From Fidelibacterota bacterium UBA2125 (lineage in GTDB: Bacteria > Fidelibacterota > Marinisomatia > Marinisomatales > S15-B10): a stretch of 9,319 nt of DNA. The stretch lies in NCBI GenBank assembly GCA_002329125.1, contig DCXX01000134.1:1-9319 (forward strand), read 5' to 3'. Position 1 is the stretch's first letter. Every line of letters starts with the position of its first letter. A model generated the notes under the pieces. The model had not been told where the DNA came from. It saw only the letters and a program-made list of their open reading frames with translations, and did not search any database. This document shows, one piece after another, positions 1 to 7,745 of the stretch. The position numbers and the translations under genes were made by a program.

Positions 1-2152
1 ACTGAACAAAATAATCGCTGTTTTCTAAATTCATCCCCATTTCGGTACCGACATAAATCCGGTGATCTCCCAAGATATCACTGAACGCGAAAACAGTTGT
101 ACCCATAGCACCCCAGAGATTGCTGTACATAGCTTGACCGCTAACAAGATCTAGTGTAAACCGAGTTTTATAAGCCTGAGTAAGGTATGAACCATCAGAA
201 TCTCGGTAATTCGATACGGCAAGTGGCTCAATAGATTCTACAGTAGTCGAATCAAAAATTCCGTCATTATAGTGTGCATATTCCGGAGCAAAAATCCACC
301 TGGCAAAAGCATTATCTGCCCATCCAAGATCAATCTTATTCCCAACAGTGTCTTTCGCAACCTTTACAAGATCAAGAGGGTCCTCATCCGTACTCGTCAG
401 AACGAAATTAGAAGGTTTAACCTCCATCTCTTCATGCGAGAGGGGATTGCTTAAAGAATAAATATCCCAACCTACTCCCGAATAGCCTGAGAAAACCAAC
501 ATCTGGTCATCACTCGATAAGCTGAGCTGGAAGATACCGGTCAGGACATTGCTGATAGCACGGGATTCATCTTTATCCAGGTCAAGTATATAGAGATTCC
601 ATACACCGCTGGCGTCTGATGTGTAAGCCAACTCATTAGACGTATGGGCGAAAACAGGAAAGTTTTCACTGAAAGACGTATCGGTAAGTCGCTTAATTGT
701 TCTCTTCTCAAATTCCATAAGAAAAAGATCTGTCTGCTCATAGTCGTGTTGAAACATATTATAATCATTGGGAGTCTCGAGATATGCACCACGGTCCGAA
801 ACGAAAGCAATGTATTGACCATCAGGAGACCAAGTTGGTTCCGAGTCAGAAAAGACATCATTGGTCAGGTTCTCCAGTTCCTTGCTCTCAAGATTATAGA
901 GATAAAGGTCACTCGCATAGTCCTTGTTACCAATAAAAGCGATTTTTTTTCCATCAGGACTCCATGCTGCAGTGAAAATACCATCAAGTTCAAATGTGAT
1001 TTTTTCCTTTTTTCCACTATCCACCTCAATAAGGAAAAGAGCATCAGAACCGCCCGCTTTTGCAGCGAGAACAATACGTTTCCCATCCGGAGACCAGGAT
1101 ATTCCCGGCTGCAAAAGCTTCAGTTCTTCAAAATCCGGTGTCCTGTTTCCTTTTACAAGTTTCTTTACCAATTCACCATCATTCGCGGAAATCAAAATAA
1201 CATCTGAATAACCACTTCGGTCGCTGATCATTGCAATTCGGCTACCATCGGGAGAAAGAGCAGGAGAAATGTTGAAATAATTGTTAAGCTCTTTGTGATC
1301 GGTAATTTGCTGGGCGTAGTCTTCAAGCTCATCCCGGCCGGCCACGTCAGGCCAATATTCTTTTTTCAGATGTTTGTGCCATTGGTCCGTAAGATCCTCA
1401 AAACCAAGTCCCATAGACTTCTGAAATCCTCTCTGAACATTCTGCCGTCGTTTGGATTGGGCAAAAATCTCACCCACTTTCTGCCAGCCATATTTCTCAA
1501 CGATAAACTTCCAGACGGACTGCCCACCCTTATAGGCCATATAATAGTTCAGTTCCTGAATTTCAGGAATCCTGTCATGTACGGCCACGTCCCTCATTGT
1601 CATATCCGCCTGAGTATCCCACTGACTGGAAAGGTATTCGGCAAGACCTTCATTCATCCAGAGTGGAATCACCAGTTGTATTCTGTTTGAGACAATACTT
1701 TGTGCTGAGCCGCCATAGATCAAGTCGTTGATTATGGCGTGGACAAGTTCATGGTGGATCACATGACGAAACTGATCGTAGGAACCTTCGAAAGGGATCA
1801 CGATCCTATTTTTAAAAAGCTCCGTCACACCACCAACACCCTCCGGCATGTACTGCATGGTAACGTTAGTCTGTTGAAAGTCATTGTGGGAATTGTAGAT
1901 GATGATGGAAACACGCTTACGGAGTTCCCAGTCAAGATATTTGGAGACCTGAGAGTAAGCTTTTTCTACCGCTTCTGATGTAAACTCGGCCAGAGGCTGT
2001 CCTCCCTTGTAGAAATAAATATCAAAATGAGGTGACTGAATAAATTCCCAGTCGAACTTCCTGTACTGGACCTTGTTCTGACCAAAAATCTGAGCAGCGG
2101 CAAAATCGGCCAGCAGGAAAGTTGAAAGAATAATTAAACTAACTTTTTTCAT
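1..2152 (-). CDS. Exported zinc metallopeptidase (peptidase MA-like) with PD40/TolB-type propeller and likely outer-membrane barrel; 3' end outside the window
   Basis: The frame is open from ATG at 2152 to the window edge (717 codons), so the C-terminus is missing. Residues 1-20 are a Sec signal peptide (MKK, a hydrophobic stretch, then ADFAAA before Gln21). Residues about 30-270 form a gluzincin-type peptidase domain: H134-E135-L-V-H138 is the HExxH zinc site, and E168 in WMNEGLAEY is the expected third ligand 30 residues later, as in peptidase MA families. Residues about 290-570 hold six propeller blades, four with the PD40 signature SPDG (near 300, 354, 398, 442) and two degenerate. From about 665 the sequence is rich in aromatic and alternating residues (LDLVSGQAMYSNLWGA, then LGDHRIYVGTEMG), which resembles the first strands of an outer-membrane barrel. 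I infer a protease displayed at or anchored in the outer membrane, with unknown substrate. It is transcribed divergently from the lpxH operon, from a promoter at 2218-2246. The peptidase and propeller assignments are strong; the barrel rests on a short stretch. Confidence 0.9.
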   Translation of the reverse strand, partial: MKKVSLIILSTFLLADFAAAQIFGQNKVQYRKFDWEFIQSPHFDIYFYKGGQPLAEFTSEAVEKAYSQVSKYLDWELRKRVSIIIYNSHNDFQQTNVTMQYMPEGVGGVTELFKNRIVIPFEGSYDQFRHVIHHELVHAIINDLIYGGSAQSIVSNRIQLVIPLWMNEGLAEYLSSQWDTQADMTMRDVAVHDRIPEIQELNYYMAYKGGQSVWKFIVEKYGWQKVGEIFAQSKRRQNVQRGFQKSMGLGFEDLTDQWHKHLKKEYWPDVAGRDELEDYAQQITDHKELNNYFNISPALSPDGSRIAMISDRSGYSDVILISANDGELVKKLVKGNRTPDFEELKLLQPGISWSPDGKRIVLAAKAGGSDALFLIEVDSGKKEKITFELDGIFTAAWSPDGKKIAFIGNKDYASDLYLYNLESKELENLTNDVFSDSEPTWSPDGQYIAFVSDRGAYLETPNDYNMFQHDYEQTDLFLMEFEKRTIKRLTDTSFSENFPVFAHTSNELAYTSDASGVWNLYILDLDKDESRAISNVLTGIFQLSLSSDDQMLVFSGYSGVGWDIYSLSNPLSHEEMEVKPSNFVLTSTDEDPLDLVKVAKDTVGNKIDLGWADNAFARWIFAPEYAHYNDGIFDSTTVESIEPLAVSNYRDSDGSYLTQAYKTRFTLDLVSGQAMYSNLWGAMGTTVFAFSDILGDHRIYVGTEMGMNLENSDYFVQ

Positions 2153-2217
2153 TCTCTATTTCTTACTCAATACAAAAGTGTGAGTTCCTTATAATCCAAT
2201 CTCTACATACAAGGTAA

Positions 2218-2246
2218 AACATAGGCAGAAAAATATCTTATGTCAA
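2218..2246 (-). promoter_or_regulatory. Sigma70-type promoter for the metallopeptidase gene
   Basis: On the minus strand a perfect -35 box TTGACA (2246-2241) is followed by exactly 17 nt and a -10 box TATGTT (2223-2218), which matches four of six consensus positions. The start point would fall near 2211, giving a leader of about 60 nt before the ATG at 2152. Only a weak purine-rich ribosome site (AGAAATAGAGA) precedes that ATG. Confidence 0.65.
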
Positions 2247-2269
2247 GGGAGGCGACACAAATTCCTCCC
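2247..2269. repeat. 6-bp perfect inverted repeat next to the -35 box
   Basis: GGGAGG (2247-2252) and CCTCCC (2264-2269) are perfect complements separated by 11 nt. The left arm directly abuts the -35 box of the minus-strand promoter, in the intergenic region between two divergent genes. This placement could suit a regulator-binding site, or a small stem-loop in any transcript crossing it. With six base pairs per arm, chance cannot be excluded. Confidence 0.35.
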
Positions 2270-2316
2270 CACATTTTATTTGATTGACGAGAAACCTTAA
2301 ACTAAGTTTCCGTGCT

Positions 2317-3066
2317 ATGAAGCTTCCGTTGTATTTCATATCAGATGTTCACCTTAATCTGAACAGTTCTGCTAACGAGGTCGAGAAGCGCGAACGACTG
2401 ATTGAGTTCGTCCGGTACGTCTCCAAGACGGGCGGAACGCTCTTTATCGTGGGTGATCTGTTCGATTTCTGGTTCGAATACAAGCATGTCATGCCAAAAG
2501 CGTATTTCGATATTTTGACTGCCCTTAATGACGCAAAGTTAAATGGTGTGAATCTGCATTTCATTCCGGGGAATCACGACTGTTGGGGACGGGAATTCCT
2601 AGATGAGACACTTTTCAATAAAGTATACCCGGAAGGAGTCACCCTCGACATAAAAGGTAAACGATTCCTGATAAGCCACGGAGACGGCTTGCTGTCCTGG
2701 GACCGGGGTTACCGGGTACTTCGGAGTGTGCTGCGCAACCGGGTTTTTATATTTCTCTATCGTTGGCTTCATCCGGACATTGGTTACGCCATCGCAAAAA
2801 ACTTTTCAAGGAACGATGACTATGACCACTATTCAGCGGAACAGAAAGAAAAAATCGTTGAAGAACTGATACAATACTCTGAAGAGCAATGCAAAAATGA
2901 TATTGATTATGTCATTATTGGGCATTACCATCAACATAAGGATATCCGGCTGGAGAACGGACAGTTTCTCATCCTCGGCGACTGGATTAAGTACCATTCC
3001 TACGGTTTCTTTGACGGAGAAAGTCTGTCCCTGAAAAGTTGGAAGAATGAGAAAGTTGAATATTGA
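2317..3066 (+). CDS. lpxH: UDP-2,3-diacylglucosamine diphosphatase (LpxH-type metallophosphoesterase)
   Basis: This enzyme cleaves UDP-2,3-diacylglucosamine to lipid X and UMP, an early step of lipid A synthesis on the cytoplasmic face of the inner membrane. The 249-residue protein, close to the family length of about 240, has all five metallophosphoesterase motifs in order: D10-x-H12 (SDVHL), G46-D47-LFD50 followed by FWFEYKH, G85-N86-H87-D88, S120-H121-G122-D123, and G202-H203-Y-H205. The FDFWFEYKH stretch and GNHD resemble the version I recall from Bacteroidota; the proteobacterial enzyme has GNRD instead. I chose ATG 2317 because the family begins only a few residues before the DxH motif. 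A TTG at 2284 would add 11 residues without family support, and neither start has a clear ribosome site. It is the first gene of a three-gene operon and overlaps the next gene by 20 nt. The family is certain; the exact substrate is inferred from it. Confidence 0.9.
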   Translation: MKLPLYFISDVHLNLNSSANEVEKRERLIEFVRYVSKTGGTLFIVGDLFDFWFEYKHVMPKAYFDILTALNDAKLNGVNLHFIPGNHDCWGREFLDETLFNKVYPEGVTLDIKGKRFLISHGDGLLSWDRGYRVLRSVLRNRVFIFLYRWLHPDIGYAIAKNFSRNDDYDHYSAEQKEKIVEELIQYSEEQCKNDIDYVIIGHYHQHKDIRLENGQFLILGDWIKYHSYGFFDGESLSLKSWKNEKVEY

Positions 3067-4228
3067 CCCAAAACTAAAAAGGTGGGCTGTGGTGATGCTG
3101 ATTGCGCTCACGAGCCTTTCATCCACAGGATGTTCCCAGGCAAAGAATCTGATCAACCGTTTCAAGAAAAAGGGTGATATTGAGACTGCCTCTCCCCAGA
3201 CTGTTGAAGAACTTCGCGTCACCTACATTGAAGGCGACATGGGTGCGTTGGAAGAACTCATCGCTATTTATCAAGATGAGGAACAGCAGCTAGATGTACG
3301 GAAATCGGCTGTCCGTGCCATGGCAGAAACACAGCACCCTCTTGCTCTAGATGCTCTCGCTGAATATGTGAAAAAAGCCGAAGCACTCAATATTGAACTC
3401 ATGGTCACAAGTGTGGGAGTCCTTTCGCAATTCCAGGATGATCCTGTAGCATCAGGTGCCCTCATGGAATCAATCTTTGCCGTCGATGACAAACTGAGAC
3501 AAATTCAAGCTGCCACCTTCAAGAGCCTAAAAAATGTGAAGCCCGAGAATAAGGTTCTGGCGCTCATTGACATTTATGAGCGGAGCCGCGCCGCTTTTTA
3601 CAGCACCGCCACCATGGTTTCTAACACCTTGTCTTCTATGGATGAGGATGAAGTGATTCCTGTACTCATTTTCCTGGCGAAAGATGAGACACTGGATGTA
3701 AAGGCGAGGAATCGTGCACTGGAAATCCTTGCTGCAAGAAAGAATGATGCCAGGGTTGTGGAAATGTTCGTGGAGATGCTCACCGATCCCTCTATGGAAG
3801 CTCAGATCCGGGACTTCGCTATTCATACTATGAAGGAGGTAAAGGAGGAGCGTCTTATCCTCGCACTGCTGGATACCTACAGCCAGGGGCAGGCATCCTA
3901 CTACTCCCTGCTCAGCACACTCCTGGATGCCCTGGGTAACTTCAACGACCCGGTAGTGAAACCGACTCTTGTTGAGATCGCCATGCAAGATAATATGCCC
4001 CGGTCACTCCGAATCAAGGCTATCCTGAATCTGGGCAATTTCAAGGATCCAGGAACATTCGAACTAATTCTTCCTATGCTGAAAGACCCTGAAAGCTACG
4101 AATATTATCCATATATCATTGAGCTGGCTCATTCGCTCGATGCCTATGATACATACAAGACAGAGATCAGAGACGCCGGTCTTATCGCCCAGGAGAAAGC
4201 GTTAGAAGCTTCTAAACTGGAAAAATGA
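3047..4228 (+). CDS. HEAT-repeat lipoprotein, function unknown
   Basis: The 393-residue product has a positively charged N-terminus (MRKLNIDPKLKR), a hydrophobic stretch, and a lipobox SSTGC with Cys29 as the likely lipidated residue. The lipobox is slightly atypical, with Ser rather than Leu at -3. The mature part is almost wholly helical and reads as HEAT/ARM-like hairpins, for example DVRKSAVRAMAE near 83-94, DVKARNRALEILAA at 217-230 and SLRIKAILNLGNF at 320-332. A roughly 100-residue block is duplicated: LALIDIY (171-177) to MLTDP (244-248) aligns with LALLDTY (272-278) to MLKDP (344-348). Such solenoids usually act as binding scaffolds and no catalytic motif is visible. The start lies inside the end of lpxH with a 20-nt overlap, and the stop overlaps the next gene by 4 nt, so translational coupling is likely. 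Its partner is unknown; the adjacent lipoprotein is the first candidate. Confidence 0.85.
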   Translation: MRKLNIDPKLKRWAVVMLIALTSLSSTGCSQAKNLINRFKKKGDIETASPQTVEELRVTYIEGDMGALEELIAIYQDEEQQLDVRKSAVRAMAETQHPLALDALAEYVKKAEALNIELMVTSVGVLSQFQDDPVASGALMESIFAVDDKLRQIQAATFKSLKNVKPENKVLALIDIYERSRAAFYSTATMVSNTLSSMDEDEVIPVLIFLAKDETLDVKARNRALEILAARKNDARVVEMFVEMLTDPSMEAQIRDFAIHTMKEVKEERLILALLDTYSQGQASYYSLLSTLLDALGNFNDPVVKPTLVEIAMQDNMPRSLRIKAILNLGNFKDPGTFELILPMLKDPESYEYYPYIIELAHSLDAYDTYKTEIRDAGLIAQEKALEASKLEK

Positions 4229-5796
4229 ATATTCCCCGGTTATTTCTTTGTCTCATTGCCCTAACCATGATCTGGGGATGTGGCGGCTCTCAAGGACCCC
4301 AGTCCCGCCCCTCACCGCCTAAACCGATAGCCACCACTGCTCAAGTTCCCACCGCCGGAGGATCAACCCAGGAGCGACTGGAGTTTTTCCCCACCGCCAA
4401 CCGGGCACGGGAAAATATCGGCACTCTTATCACACTGTCTGAAAGCCGCGTAGATGCCACAATCACAGCCTTGTCTGATGAACTGATTACAACAAGTGAA
4501 AATAGCGAAATGACCGGTCTCCAGTCTCAGGAAGAAGCCACCTATAAAGACCTGATTTTTGACCTGGACGCATTCATCGGTTATCTACCGACGGATAGCA
4601 AATCTTACGCAACTACAACTAAGGGTAAGATTAATCTGGAAGCCAAATATTCCAGTTATTCTTTCTCCGTTTCCGGCAGTGCTGCTGATCAGGTCATGGA
4701 TGAAATCGAGAAAAGTGCCATCGAATCCAATGCCCGTGCTTTAATGGAAGAACTCCGTACCATCGAATCAGCCTTGCCGTTGCCACCGGATAGTCTCGAA
4801 ACGGGTAGCACTTTTATTTTTGAGTCTGATTCGGTGGATCTCTTCTTTGAGGTTGTAAAGAGCGTAGAGGAGATGACGAAAGAAATGGAAGCGTTGAGAA
4901 AGACAGTAGCTGATTATGGTACGGCCAAACAGGAAATGGTTTCTTTTCTTGACCGGGAGAAAAAACTCACCACCGATCTGGAAGAAAGCAAATCACGTAT
5001 CGATCAAATGAGTGCCAGAATAGATACAACACGGACCATGCAGGCGCAGGCCGCTGACTCTATGGGCACGGTCATTCGACAGACTGATGCGGCATTGAAG
5101 GATCAGATTGGAAATCTTTCAGTAAGTATCATTGACAGCATCACAAGCCAAAAAAGTGAATCGGACTCACTTTTCTTTTCATTGGGTACAAGCATGTCAT
5201 TTTTTCGCACCCAGATTGATTCTTTAAAAGGTGTGGTCCGCTACTACGATATCGCTGAAAAAGGGCTCCCTGAACTTGATGAAGATGTCCTAGATATTTT
5301 GAAGCTTCCTGTACTACGGCACAAGATCACTTTAAAAAACGGCACAATTATCGTTGGATTCAAACTTGCTGAAACTCTGGATGTGATCATAATGGAAACC
5401 ACCTTGGGAAAACTGGTGATAGACCAGAATTACATCCTTGAATACGATGAGCAATATTTCCCTGGTCCTAAAGTAGAATTTGTCGGTGATTATGAAAAAG
5501 TAGAGTTTCCCAACTACGAAGAATTCTTGGGAAGAGTAAGAAACATCGGAAAAAAACGGGCGGATTTCGTGAAAGTCACATTTTTTCTCTGGGCCTCCAC
5601 AACAGATCCCTTAGGGGTTGGAGAAGCCATGGTCGACGGTGCCACCACCAAGTTTACCACAGGCGTGATCAGCGATGCATCACTGGAACCGGGACAGATG
5701 GGCACATACCGTGTTGTTGTGGAGAAGCAGAAGGGAAGCAGGATATCCTACCGCACCAATGAGGTGACTTGGCGGGATTATAAAGCCAAGGAATAG
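4225..5796 (+). CDS. Coiled-coil lipoprotein with C-terminal Sm-like and FxLYD-like beta domains, function unknown
   Basis: The 523-residue product starts at an ATG sharing four bases (ATGA) with the preceding stop. Residues 1-18 are a lipoprotein signal with lipobox MIWGC and Cys19. A Pro/Ser/Thr-rich linker (21-48) follows. Residues about 50-200 are mainly helical, and about 205-340 look like a coiled coil rich in Glu, Lys, Asp and Ser, with heptad-like spacing. Residues 362-405 read HKITLKNGTIIVG, then a pattern ending in TTLGKLVID, the strand-turn layout of small Sm-like or SH3-like barrels. Residues about 412-515 (FLGRVRNIGKKRADFVKV, then LEPGQMGTYRV) resemble the FxLYD/NEW3-type beta-sandwich found in periplasmic proteins. 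No enzyme motif is visible. It is the last gene of the lpxH operon and ends 2 bp from a convergent gene. The layout suggests an envelope scaffold or tether on the HEAT lipoprotein's side of the membrane, which is inference. Confidence 0.85.
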   Translation: MNIPRLFLCLIALTMIWGCGGSQGPQSRPSPPKPIATTAQVPTAGGSTQERLEFFPTANRARENIGTLITLSESRVDATITALSDELITTSENSEMTGLQSQEEATYKDLIFDLDAFIGYLPTDSKSYATTTKGKINLEAKYSSYSFSVSGSAADQVMDEIEKSAIESNARALMEELRTIESALPLPPDSLETGSTFIFESDSVDLFFEVVKSVEEMTKEMEALRKTVADYGTAKQEMVSFLDREKKLTTDLEESKSRIDQMSARIDTTRTMQAQAADSMGTVIRQTDAALKDQIGNLSVSIIDSITSQKSESDSLFFSLGTSMSFFRTQIDSLKGVVRYYDIAEKGLPELDEDVLDILKLPVLRHKITLKNGTIIVGFKLAETLDVIIMETTLGKLVIDQNYILEYDEQYFPGPKVEFVGDYEKVEFPNYEEFLGRVRNIGKKRADFVKVTFFLWASTTDPLGVGEAMVDGATTKFTTGVISDASLEPGQMGTYRVVVEKQKGSRISYRTNEVTWRDYKAKE

Positions 5797-5798
5797 AT

Positions 5799-7745
5799 TT
5801 AGGAAACGGGCTCAGCTAGCCCTGCCATTTCCATCCAATTATCGATTCTCACCTGTGGGATCTTGTATTCCCGATACATTTTTTTAGTATAACCGGTTAG
5901 GTTCACCCTGTTGTAAATGGTGACGAACAGTATCCTGAATGAGTGATTAGGATCATCTACGATCTGGGCAAGGGTAAAGGCGGGTACGGAAACATTCCAT
6001 TCAAAACTCACCAAACCTTCATCTTTCACCTCTTCACTCTTCGAGGATACACTTTCTCTCACACTTTCCATCAAAACAGTTCCATCGGCACTGACGATTT
6101 TGAATCCTTTGATGGGGAAATCGTACTCCCCTGAAAAAGTAAACTCAAATGCGGGATTTACTTTCCCTTTCTTAACAAGCTTCAGTTGAAAATCTGAAAC
6201 AAGGTGGCCATGATACTTCTCCGCTGTGAACCTGTTCATGTCCAAAAGAAAACCGTAGTTCTCAGCCAAGACATCACCACTTCGGGACGATTTAATCTCC
6301 ACTTCATAAAGAAGAGCCCAGTATTCAGGCGTGTTCAAGAAATTATCGAGGATTACCTGACGGTACGCTTCGATAGCATCATCCAGCTCTTTCAGACGTT
6401 TTTCGCCCGTTTTGTTCGCCTCGGCAAAGTCTTTCTGGAGTTGTTTAAAACGGTCATATTTCACAGCATTCGTCTTGATACCGTCCATGGTGGCGACGTG
6501 ACTGATAAGGTCTTCCCGAGCCGCCCTGAGGCCGGTCAGCGCCTCTCTCGAAGCATCCAATTTAAAAGCAATATCAGAAAATGACGACGTCAACTCAAGG
6601 TAAGGTGAGTTGATATCAGAAAAACCGGCAGGTATACGGGCCATGAGTGAAGAATAACGGAGGCTGTCTTCAGTAAACCCCACCTCCTCTTCCCGGATAC
6701 TGGCCTCGAGAGAGGTAATGCCTGTCTCCATATCTTCAAGCACATCCTTGAACTCAGAAATAAGTTCGTTTAAATCATCCAATTTACTTCGCTGTTGATC
6801 AAGAGCTTCAGGTTTGGCTTCAAGAAGCGTCTCAAGTTTTGTCTGCCTATTTTGGATATCATCAAGAGTTTGCCGGGCGGTTTGTCCTTCTTCCGGCTCT
6901 GTTTTTCCTGCCAGAAATTGATCAAAATGTGCGAGAGTCGCCTGAAGAGAATCCTGATAGCTATTGTATTCATCTTGCATGGACATCAGTTGTTTCCTAA
7001 CCAAATCACCTTCTGAAAAAATTGGGTAGGTTTCAATGCCCGCAGACACATCTAAAAACCGAGCCTCAATTTTTTCCGCTGCCTGATGATTTTTCTTCAC
7101 TTCTTTAGTGAAAGAACGGAGTTTCTTATCTAAATCACCCCTAGCGTCCGCCACCTCTTTTCTGAAATCATCCATGCCACGGCTCACCTGCTCCAGCTTT
7201 TCCCGCTGAGCTTCGAGAGTAGCCGGTGATGCCTCGAGACTTGAAAGAAGTTTCACACGCTCATCGTTGATTGCATCAAAGGATTCCCAAACCGTCCTTT
7301 CCTCACCAGGACTGGCAGCACCGGAAAGAAAATGTCTGATCTGCTTCTGAATATTCTCTAGAGTCGTTTGATTGCCACTGTACTCTGATTGCATTGATAA
7401 AAGCTGTTCACGAATCTTGTCTCCTTCTTTGGAAAACGGGTATTTTATTAGCCAGGTTGAAACATCTTTGAACTCTGATTCTACTGTTTGAGTTGACTTC
7501 CGGTTACGTTCTACTTCGCGGGAAAATGATGACACCTGTTTTCCCAACTCTTTTTGAAGCTCAGCAACCTTTTCAGATCGCTCTAGAATATCCTGCAGGA
7601 ATTGATCCAAAGAAGGCACTTTGGCAACATCTTCCTGAATCGAAGTCAGAATTGCCTCTAATTCATTGGCAAGCCGTTTCGTTTCAGCAAACTCATCATC
7701 TTCAGTTGTGATCTTATCTTTTCTTTTTAAGACACCACCAAACAT
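5799..7745 (-). CDS. Exported coiled-coil repeat protein with C-terminal beta domain (minimal extent from first ATG)
   Basis: From ATG 7745 the product is 648 residues, but the true N-terminus is probably upstream (see 7746-8069). Most of it is charged, helical coiled coil. Two clear tandem repeats of about 138 residues begin at 74 (FSREV, then VESEFKDV, KYPFSKEGD and LLSMQSEY) and 212 (FTKEV, then IEARFLDV, TYPIFSEGD and LMSMQDEY). A diverged copy ends near 395 (ARIPAGFSDINSPYLELTSSF). Residues about 400-470 are again helical. Residues about 475-630 form a predicted beta domain (YWALLYEVEI; FEFTFSGEYDFPIKGFKIV; VSFEWNVSVPAF; RILFVTIYNRVNLTGY). I do not recognise the family. The repeats suggest a long rod or spacer with a distal binding head, which is inference. 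It lies 3' of argF in the same orientation and converges on the lpxH operon with 2 bp between stop codons. Confidence 0.8.
   Translation of the reverse strand: MFGGVLKRKDKITTEDDEFAETKRLANELEAILTSIQEDVAKVPSLDQFLQDILERSEKVAELQKELGKQVSSFSREVERNRKSTQTVESEFKDVSTWLIKYPFSKEGDKIREQLLSMQSEYSGNQTTLENIQKQIRHFLSGAASPGEERTVWESFDAINDERVKLLSSLEASPATLEAQREKLEQVSRGMDDFRKEVADARGDLDKKLRSFTKEVKKNHQAAEKIEARFLDVSAGIETYPIFSEGDLVRKQLMSMQDEYNSYQDSLQATLAHFDQFLAGKTEPEEGQTARQTLDDIQNRQTKLETLLEAKPEALDQQRSKLDDLNELISEFKDVLEDMETGITSLEASIREEEVGFTEDSLRYSSLMARIPAGFSDINSPYLELTSSFSDIAFKLDASREALTGLRAAREDLISHVATMDGIKTNAVKYDRFKQLQKDFAEANKTGEKRLKELDDAIEAYRQVILDNFLNTPEYWALLYEVEIKSSRSGDVLAENYGFLLDMNRFTAEKYHGHLVSDFQLKLVKKGKVNPAFEFTFSGEYDFPIKGFKIVSADGTVLMESVRESVSSKSEEVKDEGLVSFEWNVSVPAFTLAQIVDDPNHSFRILFVTIYNRVNLTGYTKKMYREYKIPQVRIDNWMEMAGLAEPVS
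5808..5822. repeat. Small stem-loop at the convergent gene junction
   Basis: GGGCT (5808-5812) and AGCCC (5818-5822) are perfect complements around a 5-nt loop, 12 bp after the plus-strand lipoprotein stop and inside the last codons of the minus-strand gene. A shared bidirectional terminator would be expected here, but neither side has a proper U tract (TGCCATTT on plus, GTTTCC on minus). I therefore treat it only as a possible weak terminator. Confidence 0.25.

Noticed and set aside
541..1978. Several open frames on both strands (plus at 644-1207, 924-1211, 1295-1690, 1739-1978; minus at 541-861 and 865-1086)
   Set aside because: All lie inside the continuous minus-strand metallopeptidase frame, which shows recognisable domains throughout. 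Their translations have no domain pattern.
2284..2303. Possible plus-strand promoter (TTGACG, then TAAACT)
   Set aside because: The spacing between the two boxes is far too short, and no other acceptable pair lies at 16-18 nt.
2284..2316. Upstream TTG start for lpxH
   Set aside because: It adds 11 residues with no family support and no ribosome site. ATG 2317 puts the DxH motif at the usual distance from the N-terminus.
3527..3988. Minus-strand frame of 153 codons opposite the HEAT lipoprotein
   Set aside because: It is antisense to a gene with clear repeats and a lipobox, and the translated sequence shows no recognisable feature.
6204..6584. Plus-strand frame of 126 codons opposite the coiled-coil gene
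   Set aside because: It is a shadow of the minus-strand coding frame, with no start signal and no domain.
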